From Brachybacterium sp. YJGR34 (GTDB taxonomy: Bacteria > Actinomycetota > Actinomycetes > Actinomycetales > Dermabacteraceae), in assembly GCF_003347015.1 (NCBI RefSeq), contig NZ_PNFB01000004.1, positions 186,001 through 250,000 on the forward strand: a stretch of 64,000 bases of DNA, given 5' to 3'. The notes under the pieces were generated by a model, which did no database searches, was not told where the DNA came from, and saw only the letters and a program-made list of their open reading frames with translations. The stretch's first letter is position 1. Each line of letters opens with the position of its first letter. Shown in pieces: positions 16,930-26,716 of this stretch. The position numbers and the translations under genes were made by a program.

Positions 16930-17994
16930 ATGACGCAGAACACCGCACCGGCCCAACCGCCCGACGACCTCCCGCCCTCCGAGGGCGACCGCGGGGCGCG
17001 GTTCGACCCTCACGGCCCCGCCGCCGTCCTCACCGAGGCGGAGGCGCGCGATGTCGCCGACGAGGCCCAGGCCGTGGTCGAGGAGATCGCGACCGTCGTC
17101 GAGGGCAAGGACGAGGTGGCGCGCATCGCCGTGCTGGTCCTGCTCGCCGGCGGTCACCTGCTCATCGAGGACATCCCCGGGGTCGGCAAGACGATGCTCG
17201 CCAAGTCGCTCGCGGCCTCCCTCGGCGCCGAGCGCCACCGCATCCAGTTCACCCCCGACCTGCTGCCCGGCGATGTCACCGGCGCGAGCGTGTTCAACCA
17301 GGCCAGCGGTCAGTTCGAGTTCCGGCGCGGCGCGGTGTTCACCCAGATCCTGCTGGCCGACGAGATCAACCGGGCCTCCCCGAAGACGCAGTCCGCGCTG
17401 CTCGAGGCGATGGAGGAGCGGCAGGTCAGCGTCGACGGCGAGACCTACGCCCTCGCCGAGCCCTTCATGGTGGTCGCCACCGCCAACCCCGTGGAGATGG
17501 AGGGCACCTACCGGCTGCCCGAGGCCCAGCGGGACCGCTTCCTCGCCCAGACCACGATGGGCTATCCGATCGCCTCCGCCGAGGCGCGGATGCTCGCCGC
17601 CCAGTCCGGGCCGGTCCGCGCCGGGGATCGCGACGTGCTCGACGCCGTCGCGCGGCGCACCACCCCCGAGCGGATCGCCGAGCATGTCCGCGCGGTCCGC
17701 ACCGTCCACGCCTCCCCGGTGATCCTCGACTACGTGGTGCGCCTGGCCGAGGCCACCCGCAGCCATCCGCACGTCACCCTGGGCGCCTCCCCGCGCGCGG
17801 CCGTCCACCTGGTGCGCGCGGCCAAGGCCGGCGCCGCGCTGGACGCCCGCACCTTCGTCACCCCGCAGGACATCGCCGACGTCATCATGCCGGTGTGGCG
17901 CCACCGCATGCACCTCACCCCGCAGGCCCTCTCGCGCGGGGTCGGGGCCGGGGACCTCCTCGACCAGGTGCTCGCCGGCACCTCGCAGACGTGA
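16930..17994 (+). CDS. MoxR-family AAA+ ATPase
   Basis: A 354-residue cytosolic AAA+ protein. Walker A is GVGKT near residues 83-88 and Walker B is LLADEINRAS near 142, followed by PKTQSALLEAMEE, the MoxR signature. The ATG at 16930 follows GGAGGAG by nine bases, better than the GTG at 16903. The stop overlaps the GTG of the DUF58 gene by four bases. MoxR proteins act as chaperone-like ATPases in metal loading or complex assembly, and clusters with DUF58 and transglutaminase proteins are widespread in actinobacteria. The client in this cluster is not known. Confidence 0.92.
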   Translation: MTQNTAPAQPPDDLPPSEGDRGARFDPHGPAAVLTEAEARDVADEAQAVVEEIATVVEGKDEVARIAVLVLLAGGHLLIEDIPGVGKTMLAKSLAASLGAERHRIQFTPDLLPGDVTGASVFNQASGQFEFRRGAVFTQILLADEINRASPKTQSALLEAMEERQVSVDGETYALAEPFMVVATANPVEMEGTYRLPEAQRDRFLAQTTMGYPIASAEARMLAAQSGPVRAGDRDVLDAVARRTTPERIAEHVRAVRTVHASPVILDYVVRLAEATRSHPHVTLGASPRAAVHLVRAAKAGAALDARTFVTPQDIADVIMPVWRHRMHLTPQALSRGVGAGDLLDQVLAGTSQT

Positions 17995-19328
17995 ACCCGG
18001 CCCCCGGCGCCCGGCTGCGTCCCACGGGGCGCGGGATCGTCGTGCTCGTGGCCTGCCTGCTGCTGTGGGTGCTGGGGGACCTCACACGGGTGGTGCCCGC
18101 CCGCCAGGTCGCCGCCGGGCTGCTGCTCATGCTGGTCATCGGCGCGATCTCGATCGCCGTGTGCAGCATCGGGCTGCGACCGCGCCGCTCGCTGGTGGAC
18201 GACGCGGTGCCCGTCGGCGCCGTGGCCCGGGTGCAGCTCGAGCTGCTGGGCACGCCGTGGATCACCGTGGTGCCGCTGGGCCGCGGCGTGGTGCGCGAGC
18301 ACCTCCCCGAGGCGCTGGGCGGGCAGGGGGACCTGCCGATGGACCGGGCGATGCCGCACGTGCTGCGGGTCGCCCGTCGCGGCGCGCACCCGCTGGGGGC
18401 CTACAGCCTCATCGTCCGCGACGTGTTCGGGCTCTTCCACCTCCGCCGCACCCTGAACGACTCCCTGCAGATCACGGGCCTGCCCGTGATCGCCGAGATG
18501 TCCCCGGCGGCCGAGCGCGCCACCGGCATCGCCCGCGAGGACGCGCTCGGCACGGCGGCCGCCCCGGGCGTCGGGGAGATCGGCCCCATCGCCCGTCCCT
18601 ACGCCAGCGGGGACGACATCCGCCGCATCCACTGGCGGGCCAGCGCCCGCACCGGTCAGCTCATGACCCGCGAGGACGAGCCCGCCGCGGGGTTCAGCGC
18701 CGTGATCGTCCTGGACACCAGCCAGCGCGCGCACCCCTCCGCCGAGGTCGAGGACCGCCTCGTCTCCCACGCCGCGACGCTGCTCGAGTCCCTCGGGCTC
18801 AACGGCTGGGACGTGCGGATCCTCGACGCCTCCGGGGACGAGATCACCCGCAGCTCCCGCCGCCGCGGCATCCCCGGCCCCTCGCCGCTGGGCAGCGAGG
18901 CCGATGCCGTCGAGCGCCGCGCCTCCCTGCTCGCGCTCGCCGACGTCGCCTTCGACGACGACGCCTCCGGCGGGATCGGCCACGACCACGCCGCCGGGCA
19001 CACCGCGCTGGCGATCGCCCTGGGCCCGGATACAGGCGAGCCGTTCTCCGGGCTCGAGCTGGACCGCTTCGCGGGCCGCGCCACGCGCCGCACCGCCATC
19101 GCCGTGCGGTCCGTGCTCGCCGAGAGCGAGCAGAGCGCGCCCCGTCGCGCCCGTCGGCTGGAACCGGCCGACGCCCCCGACGGCGGCCGCGCCGAGCAGC
19201 TCGCCGCCGCGCGCGAGCAGCACACCCCCACCCGCAGCGAGCTCGGCGCCTGGACGCTCGTGCGCGGGACCACGGCCGACGCCCTCACCGACCTGCTCAC
19301 CGCTGCCCGGGAGGAGGAGCCCGCATGA
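17991..19328 (+). CDS. DUF58 domain protein
   Basis: A 445-residue protein starting at GTG 17991, overlapping the MoxR stop (GTGA). Two membrane helices occupy about residues 10-55. The DUF58 signature is near 200-225, where ARPYASGDDIRRIHWRASAR matches the family pattern of Asp, Arg and the IHW motif. The following 100 residues (VIVLDTSQRAHPSAEVEDRL) have a von Willebrand A-like fold with a DTS start of a metal site. The C-terminal 130 residues are variable. It probably works with the MoxR ATPase at the membrane. It ends in ATGA shared with the next gene. Confidence 0.9.
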   Translation: MNPAPGARLRPTGRGIVVLVACLLLWVLGDLTRVVPARQVAAGLLLMLVIGAISIAVCSIGLRPRRSLVDDAVPVGAVARVQLELLGTPWITVVPLGRGVVREHLPEALGGQGDLPMDRAMPHVLRVARRGAHPLGAYSLIVRDVFGLFHLRRTLNDSLQITGLPVIAEMSPAAERATGIAREDALGTAAAPGVGEIGPIARPYASGDDIRRIHWRASARTGQLMTREDEPAAGFSAVIVLDTSQRAHPSAEVEDRLVSHAATLLESLGLNGWDVRILDASGDEITRSSRRRGIPGPSPLGSEADAVERRASLLALADVAFDDDASGGIGHDHAAGHTALAIALGPDTGEPFSGLELDRFAGRATRRTAIAVRSVLAESEQSAPRRARRLEPADAPDGGRAEQLAAAREQHTPTRSELGAWTLVRGTTADALTDLLTAAREEEPA

Positions 19329-21859
19329 GCCCGCTCATGGGCCGCCCGCCGCTGGAGGGTCGCCACCTCACCGGCCGAGCCCTGCTGCTCCTGGTCGCCG
19401 TCGTGCTCTCCAGCGCCCCCGCCTCGCAGCTGCTGACCGGCTCCTCCTGGCTGCTGCTGACGCTCACCGCCGCCACCGCCGTGATCCTGGGCGGGCTCGC
19501 GCTGCGCCGCCTGGTCCGCCAGCAGGTGCTGGTCCCCGTGCTGCAGATGGGCGTGCTGCTGGTGCTCGTGCTCGTCCTCGAGCTCGCCGAGGATCTGATC
19601 CAGCTGGAGGACGGGCCGTTCGCCGCCCTCGCCGCCCAGGAACAGATCGTCCGGGTGGGGCTCGAGGAGCTCGCCGGGGGCCTGGCGCCGATGACCCTCG
19701 GCCCCAGCGCGACTGCCGTGGTGGTGCTGGTCATCGGGTTGATGGTGCTCCTGCTGGATGTCATGTTCCTGGACCTGGGCTGGCACACGCCCACCGCGCT
19801 GCTGCTGATCAGCTCGATCCTGCTGCCGGCCCTGCAGCAGCCCGCCGGCGGGCCCTGGTGGAACGTCTCAGCGCCCATGCTCGCCGGGGCGATGATCTTC
19901 GCCGCTCGCACCGTGCACTCCGATCCGCGCTACATCCAGGGGGATCGCCGGCCGCAGGCGGGACCGCTGACCGCCCCCGGTCGCACCCTGGGCGCGGCCG
20001 TGCTCTGCGTGGGGCTGGTCGCGGGGCTCACCCCGGGGCTCGCGAGCACCCTCCCGCAGCTCGCCCCGACCCGCATCGCGCTGAACATCGATGTGCTGAA
20101 CTCGTGGCAGAACCCCGGCGGATCGTCGCTGGGACCGGTGATGATCGACGACTCGGTCTCCGTGCGCCGCTCCCTGCTCCAGCAGGAGGAGGTCGAGGTG
20201 CTGCGCTACTCCACGACCGACCAGGACCCCTCCTACCTGCGGCTGCGCACCCTGAACACCTTCGACGGCGAGACCTACAGCGGCGGTGCCGAGTCCGAGC
20301 AGCCGCTGCTGGGGACGACCTCCTTCTCCGACGCCCGCACGGACGGGCAGAGCGTGGCCGGCTCCGCCGAGGACCTCGCCGAGACCACCGTCGAGATCAC
20401 CGACCTCGCCGGCAACCGTCTCCCCGTGCCCGAGAACATCCGCTCCGTCAGCGCTCCCGACCCGGCCCTGACCCGGGCGATGTCTGTGCAGCCCACCGAT
20501 GGGGAGGTGGCCCTCACCGGTGTCCCCGCCGGGCTCATCGGCCAGAGCTACACCGTGCGCACCGAGGAGAACCCCGCCACCGCCGAGCAGCTGCGCGCCG
20601 TGGACCCCGCCGCCTTCACGACCCCCTTCGACGACGGCTACACCTCGCGCGCGGAGGTGCCGCAGCCCGCCGCGGACCTCGCCGAGGAGCTCGCCGCGGA
20701 CGCCGGCGCCGAGACCGCCTACGACACCGCCATCGCCTACCAGGACTACTTCCGCAGCTCCTTCGCGTACTCGCTGACCGTCAACTCCCCGCCGGGCGAG
20801 GACCCCCTGGAGTCCTTCCTCGAGGACCGGATCGGCTACTGCGAGCAGTTCGCCTCCGCCTTCGCGCTGATGATGACCTCCCAGGGGTACCCCACCCGGG
20901 TCGCCATCGGCTTCACCGCCGGGGAGCAGGACGGCGGCGACTGGTCCGTGAGCTCGACCAACGCCCACGCCTGGCCCGAGGTGTGGTTCGGCCCCGAGCA
21001 CGGCTGGGTGCGCTTCGAGCCGACGCCGGCCGCCGCGGCCAACGGGGTCAGCGCCCCGGACCGCAGCGAGCCGGCCCCCGGCCAGGAGGAGCCCGCGCCG
21101 GAGACCGAGGAGTCCGCGCCGCCCGAAGAGGAGACCCCCGCCGAGGAGGAGGGGCCCACCGAGGAGCCCACCAGCTCCGAGGAGGCCGCGGCCTCCGACG
21201 CTGGCGGGACCCCGGTGCTCACCCAGGAGACCGCGCAGCGAGTGGAGGGCGGGCTGCTCAGCGCGCTCTCCCTGGGCGCGCTCGTCGCCGGCGGCGGAGC
21301 CGCCGCCGTGCTGCTGATCCGGCGCCGACGCCTGCGCGCCCGCGAGGAGCGCTGGGCCGCCCAGGCCGGCGGCGGCGCGGCACCGGGCACGGATGCCGCG
21401 GCCCGCGAGCGGCAGCGGCGCGGTGCGGGGGAGCTGGCCTGGTCGGAGATCGAGGGCGAGCTCGCCATCCGCCGAACCGCGATCCGCTGGCTGGGTGTCA
21501 CCGGTGCCTGGGGTCGCCCGCCGCGGGCGATCGGTCTGGACGGGGCGCTGCCCCCGGAGCGCGCGCTCGAGGACCTGCTCGACCAGATCGCCGCCGGCGA
21601 CCGCGAGGTGACCGCGGAGCATCACGCCGCGGCCGGTCGCATCGCCGCGGCGGTCTCCGCCGCCCGCTACGCCGCACCGGTGGTGGACGGGGGCGGCGTG
21701 GCCACGGAGGAGGCGCCGGGCGCTGAGGACGGAGCGGAGACCGGGCCCGTGCCGGGGGAGGGGGCTACACCGTCAGGGGCCGCCCCGACCGCCACCACGC
21801 AGCACCCCCTGCGGCGCGACAGCGACCTGATCATCCACCTGCTCCGCGCCGCGCGGTGA
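19325..21859 (+). CDS. Transglutaminase-like membrane protein (TgpA type)
   Basis: An 844-residue protein with about six N-terminal membrane helices (to about residue 240), a large extracytoplasmic domain, a transglutaminase core, an acidic Pro/Glu linker (about 580-640), one more membrane helix and a cytosolic tail. Catalytic Cys506 is in DRIGYCEQFASAF, His548 is in TNAHAWPE, and the third position falls in WVRFEPTP, where Glu replaces the more usual Asp. The reaction could be proteolysis or cross-linking of wall proteins. It is the last gene of the MoxR-DUF58-TgpA operon; all three junctions are ATGA or GTGA overlaps, so the proteins are probably made in fixed ratio. Confidence 0.9.
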   Translation: MSPLMGRPPLEGRHLTGRALLLLVAVVLSSAPASQLLTGSSWLLLTLTAATAVILGGLALRRLVRQQVLVPVLQMGVLLVLVLVLELAEDLIQLEDGPFAALAAQEQIVRVGLEELAGGLAPMTLGPSATAVVVLVIGLMVLLLDVMFLDLGWHTPTALLLISSILLPALQQPAGGPWWNVSAPMLAGAMIFAARTVHSDPRYIQGDRRPQAGPLTAPGRTLGAAVLCVGLVAGLTPGLASTLPQLAPTRIALNIDVLNSWQNPGGSSLGPVMIDDSVSVRRSLLQQEEVEVLRYSTTDQDPSYLRLRTLNTFDGETYSGGAESEQPLLGTTSFSDARTDGQSVAGSAEDLAETTVEITDLAGNRLPVPENIRSVSAPDPALTRAMSVQPTDGEVALTGVPAGLIGQSYTVRTEENPATAEQLRAVDPAAFTTPFDDGYTSRAEVPQPAADLAEELAADAGAETAYDTAIAYQDYFRSSFAYSLTVNSPPGEDPLESFLEDRIGYCEQFASAFALMMTSQGYPTRVAIGFTAGEQDGGDWSVSSTNAHAWPEVWFGPEHGWVRFEPTPAAAANGVSAPDRSEPAPGQEEPAPETEESAPPEEETPAEEEGPTEEPTSSEEAAASDAGGTPVLTQETAQRVEGGLLSALSLGALVAGGGAAAVLLIRRRRLRAREERWAAQAGGGAAPGTDAAARERQRRGAGELAWSEIEGELAIRRTAIRWLGVTGAWGRPPRAIGLDGALPPERALEDLLDQIAAGDREVTAEHHAAAGRIAAAVSAARYAAPVVDGGGVATEEAPGAEDGAETGPVPGEGATPSGAAPTATTQHPLRRDSDLIIHLLRAAR

Positions 21860-21903
21860 GGTCCGCCCGGTCCACGTCGAGGCCGGGACGCCGGGGCTCC
21901 TTG

Positions 21904-21972
21904 CGATCAGTGTCGGTATACGGACAGGCAGCGCGTATAGGGGCCTGCCTGTCCGTATTCCGCCACTGATCG
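21904..21972. repeat. Palindromic element, copy A (28-bp arms)
   Basis: Arms 21904-21931 and 21945-21972 pair at 26 of 28 positions around a 13-base loop. The left arm starts CGATCAGTGTCGGTATACGG; 18 of these 20 bases recur in the left arm of the element at 30044. It sits between the convergent ends of the transglutaminase operon and the NADH dehydrogenase gene, so it may act as a two-way terminator, but the shared arm sequence suggests a repeat family. Confidence 0.75.
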
Positions 21973-22060
21973 TCACGGGTGCCGCCGGGGACCGCTGCCA
22001 TGACGCCGTCGGGGCCCCGTGCGCGTCCGTGGTGGCGCGGGCCTGGCGACCGGCGCGCGC

Positions 22061-23506
22061 TCAGTCCTTCGTGGGCTCCGCGACGGAGGCGGCGCCCTCG
22101 GCCCGCGCGGCGGCACGGACGGAGGAGCGGTCCCCGGCGCCGGCGCCCTTGCCGAAGCGTCGGCGGGCGGCCTGCTCCTCGAACACCCGCGCGGCGCGCA
22201 GCGAGTCGACCTCGCCGACCACGGGGTTCGGCTGGTGGGTGGCGCGGGTGCCGCCGTAGAGGGAGATCAGGTTCATCGCCACCGCGCGCTGGTTGCGGTG
22301 GCCCATCATCTTGGTGATGTGCACGCCCAGCCAGGCGGCCCAGCCGATCGAGCCCTCGAGGCCTCCGATGCCGGGGATCTGCGCGATCGCGGCGTGCCGG
22401 CCGATGGTCGCCATGGTGCCCAGGTCGGTGTACTTGAAGGGCTTGCGCGGCGTGCCGGCGACCTCCGCGGCGATCGCCTGGGCCGCGGCCTGGCCGGTCT
22501 GGATCGCCGGCTGGGCGAGCTGCGGGAGCGGCTCGTCCTGGCCTGCGACGTCTCCGGCGGCGTACACCCCGGGGAATCCCTTGACCTGCAGGTACTCGTC
22601 CACGGAGAGGCGGCCGCGGCGGTCCTGCGGGAAGCCCCAGCGGGAGACCTTCTCCGGGATCGCGACGCCCGCGGCCCAGATCGTGATGTCGGACTCGAGC
22701 ACGGAGTCGTCGTCGAGGATGACGTGGTCGTAGCCCACTTCCTTCACGCCGCGGCCCAGGCACAGCGTCACCCCGCGCTCCTCGAGCTCCGCGGCCGCGT
22801 ACTCGCGGTGCTTGGGGCTGAACTCCTTGATCAGCTCACCGCCGCGCTGCAGCACGGTGACCTGCAGGGTGCCGGGGTCCATCTCGGGGTAGAGGATGTC
22901 CAGCTCCTGCATCCGGAAGTCCGCCAGGGCACCGGCGATCTCCACCCCCGTCGGCCCGCCGCCGACGATGCAGACGTTCAGCCGGTCGTGCGAATGCAGC
23001 TGCTCGCGGCTGGAGCGCTCCAGCTCCGAGAAGATCCGGTCGCGGATCGCGAGGGCCTGGGAGCGGGTGTACATCGGCATCGCGTGCTCCTCCGCGCCGG
23101 GAGTGCCGAAGTAGGTGGTGGTCGCGCCGTTGGCGACGATCAGGTAGTCGTAGGACAGCTCCTGGATGCCCTTCTGCCCCTCGTCCATGCGGACCACCTT
23201 GCGCTCGGGGTCCACGCCCTCGATCTCGCCCTGGCGGTAGCGCATGTTGGGGACCTTCAGCGAGAGCCCGCGCAGGAACATCGTGACGTCCCCCGGGTTC
23301 AGGCCGGCGGTGGCGACCTGGTACAGCAGCGGCTGGAAGGTCTTGTAGACGTTGCGGTCGATGAGGGTCACGCGCACGCGCGCGTCCCGCAGGGCCGTCA
23401 CGGCGTGCGCCCCGGCGAATCCGCCGCCGAGGATGATCACGTGCGGCCAGCTCGCGCCGTCCTTCGCGGGGACGGTGGGGCGGCGGCTGAGGAACGGCAT
23501 GGCCAT
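22061..23506 (-). CDS. ndh: Type II NADH dehydrogenase
   Basis: A 481-residue flavoprotein of the NDH-2 family. It oxidises NADH and passes electrons to menaquinone without pumping protons. The N-terminal FAD fold has ILGGGFAGAHAV (about residue 25), the NADH-binding fold has GGGPTGVEIAGAL (about 190), and the FAD-closing motif is VYAAGDVAG (about 320). The last 100 residues contain a hydrophobic stretch (GSIGWAAWLGVHITKMMG) that would bind the membrane. The ATG at 23506 is chosen because AGGAG lies eight bases upstream; longer in-frame starts lack this. Nothing is coupled to it downstream. Confidence 0.9.
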   Translation of the reverse strand: MAMPFLSRRPTVPAKDGASWPHVIILGGGFAGAHAVTALRDARVRVTLIDRNVYKTFQPLLYQVATAGLNPGDVTMFLRGLSLKVPNMRYRQGEIEGVDPERKVVRMDEGQKGIQELSYDYLIVANGATTTYFGTPGAEEHAMPMYTRSQALAIRDRIFSELERSSREQLHSHDRLNVCIVGGGPTGVEIAGALADFRMQELDILYPEMDPGTLQVTVLQRGGELIKEFSPKHREYAAAELEERGVTLCLGRGVKEVGYDHVILDDDSVLESDITIWAAGVAIPEKVSRWGFPQDRRGRLSVDEYLQVKGFPGVYAAGDVAGQDEPLPQLAQPAIQTGQAAAQAIAAEVAGTPRKPFKYTDLGTMATIGRHAAIAQIPGIGGLEGSIGWAAWLGVHITKMMGHRNQRAVAMNLISLYGGTRATHQPNPVVGEVDSLRAARVFEEQAARRRFGKGAGAGDRSSVRAAARAEGAASVAEPTKD

Positions 23507-24041
23507 GACGAGGACTCCTGGGTCGACGGGGTGGCGGCCGGGTCGCGGCGCGGGGTGGACCAGGTCGTGCACCCATCCGGGTGGGGAGGGGCGGCGGGCG
23601 GAGCGGGCTGCGGGCGGTGCCCGGGGATCCCGGGAGGGGCCGAGGTCATCGGGGCCGCGACCCGCTCGGCGGCGGGACGCCGGGCCCGTCCGAAGTCCCT
23701 GCCGATGCTACCCATTCCGGGGTCGAGCGGGAACCGCGCCGCCGCCCCGGGCCCACCTCGTGACTGGCGCCGAGGGAGCCGCGATGCCCCGGGGCGACGC
23801 GGGTAAGCGTTCGCCGGTGACCGGGGTCTCGTCGTCGTCGGTGCGAGCGACAGGGGCGGGTCAAGGGCGGGCAAAGCGGTCGCCGAGAAAGTGTCATCAC
23901 CGAGGGGCTGGTCACAGTCCCGGGTGAACAGCTGGTGACGGGAGGCGGCCGGGACGGGGAAGTCGCGGGCGCGCACCCTCCCCGATGGGCTGAGATGGAG
24001 GCATCCCACCCCCGCAGGCCCCTCGCCCCAGGAGCTCCTCC
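23507..24041. other. Divergent regulatory gap between ndh and the 5'-nucleotidase gene
   Basis: About 535 bases with no convincing gene; the translated frames are low-complexity Arg/Pro/Gly. It must hold both promoters. The only feature I can point to is the pair of direct repeats at 23923-23940. Confidence 0.5.
23923..23940 (-). promoter_or_regulatory. PhoP-box-like direct repeats
   Basis: GGTGAAC and GGTGACG are spaced 11 bases apart. On the minus strand they read CGTCACC, four bases, then GTTCACC, which resembles the 11-base direct repeats bound by PhoP in Streptomyces. The site is about 100 bases before a secreted 5'-nucleotidase gene, a typical phosphate-starvation gene. Only two units are present and one deviates, so this is tentative. 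Confidence 0.3.
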
Positions 24042-26543
24042 ATGCCCGCCTCCTCCTCCCGACGCCTCGCGCACCGGGCCTCCGCCGGCCTCGGTGCCGC
24101 GGCGCTCGCCCTCGCCGGGGTCGCCGTCCCGCTCGGTGCCGCGCACGCCGCCGATCCCGGCGACGAGGTCACGCTGCTGGCCTTCAACGACTTCCACGGC
24201 GCGCTCGACGCCGGTGACGCCTTCGCCTGCACCGTGACGGGGCTGCGGGCCCAGCACCCGAGCTCGGTGCTGATCTCCGCCGGGGACAACGTCGGCGGCA
24301 GCGCCTTCGCCTCCGCCGTCGCGAACGACGAGCCGACCATCGACTTCCTCAACGCGCTGGGCGTGGACGCGGGCGCGATCGGCAACCACGAGTACGACCA
24401 GGGGCTCAGCGACCTCACCGAGCGCATCGCGCCGGGCACCGACTTCCCGGACCTGGCCGCGAACGTCTATGCGGCCGACGGCACCCGCGTCCACGATCCC
24501 TACGCGATCGTCGAGGCCGACGGGGTCCGAGTGGCCGTGGTGGGAGCGGTGACCACCAAGACCGTCGGCAAGGTCTCCCCGGCCGCGATCGAGGGCCTGA
24601 CCTTCGGCGACCCGGTGGAGGGAGTCAACGACGCGGTCGCGGAGCTCGAGGCCTCCGGCGAGGAGTACGACGTCCTGGTCGCCTCGTACCACGAGGGGGC
24701 CAGCGGCAGCGGGGAGGCCGGCGCCGCCCCGACGAACTCCGATCCGATCTTCGACTCGATCGTCGAGGGGACCTCGCCCGAGGTCGACGCGATCCTGGGC
24801 GGTGACTCCCACCAGAGCTACGCCTACCACGCCCCGGTGCCCGGCCAGGACGGTGAGGTGCGCCCGATCGTGCAGACCGGTGCGAGCGGCGAGGCCCTGG
24901 GTGCCATGACGCTGGCCCTGGGCGAGGACGGCGACTGGGACGTGGTCGAGGGCGGCACCGCGCTGCACCCCACGGAGTCCGCGGATCTCGGTGCCTGTGC
25001 CGGGGACGAGACCTATGAGGCTGCCGCGGGGGTGGCCGAGCAGGCGCTCGCCGATGCCGAGGTCGCCGGCTCCGTGCCCGTCGGCTCCGTCGCCGGGGAC
25101 ATCACCACCTCCTGGGACTCCTCCGTCGCCGAGTACGAGGACGGCGCGCGCGTCCCGCGCTCCCCGGTCAGCGACCAGGCCTCCACCAAGGGCGATGACC
25201 GCTCCCGGCACTCCGCCGCCGGCTCGATGCTCGCCGATTCGATGGCCTGGTATCTCGACGAGCGCGGGACGGCGGGCGACTCCGAGGTCATCGGCTTCAT
25301 GAACCCCGGCGGCATCCGCGCCGAGCTGTGGGAGGAGGCCGCCGGCGGCGAGGGCGACGGCGTGGTCACCTACGCCGAGGCCAACTCGATGGTGCCCTTC
25401 GGCAACACCCTGAACACCGGCGAGGTCACCGGCGCCCAGTTCGAGCAGATGCTCGAGGAGCAGTGGCAGCGCGACGGGAGCGGGGCGCCCACCAGCGAGT
25501 TCCTCGCCTTCAGCGTCTCCGAGAACGTCGAGTACGTCTACGAACCCAGCCGCGAGGTGGACGACCGCATCCTCGAGATCCGCATCAACGGCGAGAGGAT
25601 CGACCCGGAGGCCACCTACACGATCGTCACCGCCAGCTTCCTCTTCGAGGGCGGCGACAACATGTGGGCTCTGTCCGAGGCCACGAACGTGCAGGACACC
25701 GGCGTGCTGGATCGCGACGCCTTCGTCGAGTACCTCGGCGCGCACGAGGACCTGGCCCCCGACTTCTCCCAGCGCCAGCTCGAGCTGCAGGTCCTCGAGG
25801 CCGGCGAGTACGACGCCGAGGCCGGCGTGGACACCGATCCGGTGCTGCGCCTCGGCGGGCTGGAGTCCCCGAGCCTCGGCGCCCCGGAGATCACGAGCGT
25901 GGTCCTGGACGCCGGTGAGCACGGCACCTTCGAGGCTCCCTACGACGTGGTCGAGGACTCCGGGGAGCTCGCGGCCGACGTCACGCTCGAGGACTGGCTG
26001 TGCGTGCCCGAGGGCACCGAGGTCCCGGTGAGCATCACCGCGGTCCCGGACACCGGCACCGACATCGTCCTCGACATCCCGTCCTTCACCTGGACCGCCG
26101 GCGGCGCCCCGGAGGACTGCGGGGACGACCAGGGCACGGAACCCCCGGCCGAGGGCGACGAGGAGACCACGCCCCCGCCCGCCGAGGGTGATGACGAGGG
26201 GACCACGCCCCCGCCGGCCGAGGACGAGGGGACCACACCCCCACCCGCCGAGGGCGACGACGAGGGCACCTCGCCCCCGCCGGCCCAGGACGACGACGAG
26301 GGCGCCACCCCGCCGGCGGCCGATGGCGACTCGGGCACCACCCCGCCCCCGGCCGACGACGACGCCGCCCTGCCGGCACCCGCGCCCGAGGCCGAGGACC
26401 CCGCCGGTGACGACACCGCCGCGGGCTCCGAGAGCCTCGCCCGCACCGGCGCGACGGTCTGGCCCCTCGCCGCGGCGGCCGGTGCGCTGGCCCTCGCCGG
26501 CGCCGCGGCCCTGGCGCTGCGCCGGCACCTGCGCCGCCGCTGA
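24042..26543 (+). CDS. Secreted, LAXTG-anchored bifunctional metallophosphatase / 5'-nucleotidase
   Basis: An 833-residue exported enzyme. The signal peptide ends at AAHAA (about residue 36). The metallophosphatase domain has FNDFHG, SAGDNVGG, GNHEYDQG and GGDSHQS, all metal ligands of the dinuclear site. The 5'-nucleotidase C-terminal domain has MNPGGIRAEL and SFLFEGGDNM, which bind the nucleoside. A Pro/Asp/Glu stalk of TPPPAEGDDEG-type repeats (about 700-790) leads to LARTG, a hydrophobic segment and an Arg-rich end. It should dephosphorylate extracellular nucleotides on the wall surface to supply phosphate and nucleosides. AGGAG at 24030-24034 supports the ATG. A strong hairpin follows the stop. 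Confidence 0.92.
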   Translation: MPASSSRRLAHRASAGLGAAALALAGVAVPLGAAHAADPGDEVTLLAFNDFHGALDAGDAFACTVTGLRAQHPSSVLISAGDNVGGSAFASAVANDEPTIDFLNALGVDAGAIGNHEYDQGLSDLTERIAPGTDFPDLAANVYAADGTRVHDPYAIVEADGVRVAVVGAVTTKTVGKVSPAAIEGLTFGDPVEGVNDAVAELEASGEEYDVLVASYHEGASGSGEAGAAPTNSDPIFDSIVEGTSPEVDAILGGDSHQSYAYHAPVPGQDGEVRPIVQTGASGEALGAMTLALGEDGDWDVVEGGTALHPTESADLGACAGDETYEAAAGVAEQALADAEVAGSVPVGSVAGDITTSWDSSVAEYEDGARVPRSPVSDQASTKGDDRSRHSAAGSMLADSMAWYLDERGTAGDSEVIGFMNPGGIRAELWEEAAGGEGDGVVTYAEANSMVPFGNTLNTGEVTGAQFEQMLEEQWQRDGSGAPTSEFLAFSVSENVEYVYEPSREVDDRILEIRINGERIDPEATYTIVTASFLFEGGDNMWALSEATNVQDTGVLDRDAFVEYLGAHEDLAPDFSQRQLELQVLEAGEYDAEAGVDTDPVLRLGGLESPSLGAPEITSVVLDAGEHGTFEAPYDVVEDSGELAADVTLEDWLCVPEGTEVPVSITAVPDTGTDIVLDIPSFTWTAGGAPEDCGDDQGTEPPAEGDEETTPPPAEGDDEGTTPPPAEDEGTTPPPAEGDDEGTSPPPAQDDDEGATPPAADGDSGTTPPPADDDAALPAPAPEAEDPAGDDTAAGSESLARTGATVWPLAAAAGALALAGAAALALRRHLRRR

Positions 26544-26548
26544 CCCCC

Positions 26549-26584
26549 GCGCCGCCGACGCCCCCGCCCGGCCGTCGGCGGCGC
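26549..26584 (+). terminator. Hairpin terminator after the 5'-nucleotidase gene
   Basis: Twelve-base arms GCGCCGCCGACG (26549-26560) and CGTCGGCGGCGC (26573-26584) pair exactly around a 12-base C-rich loop. It begins six bases after the stop codon. No T run follows. Confidence 0.6.
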
Positions 26585-26716
26585 ACGACCTGCCCGCCGG
26601 CGGTGCGGGTGGGGCGTCGGCCGGGCGCGTCGGCCCGCCCCGGCGCGAGGGCGAGCAGGGACAATGACGACCGGGCGGTGCTCGCTCCCTGCACGGACCT
26701 CGACGAACGGACCTCC

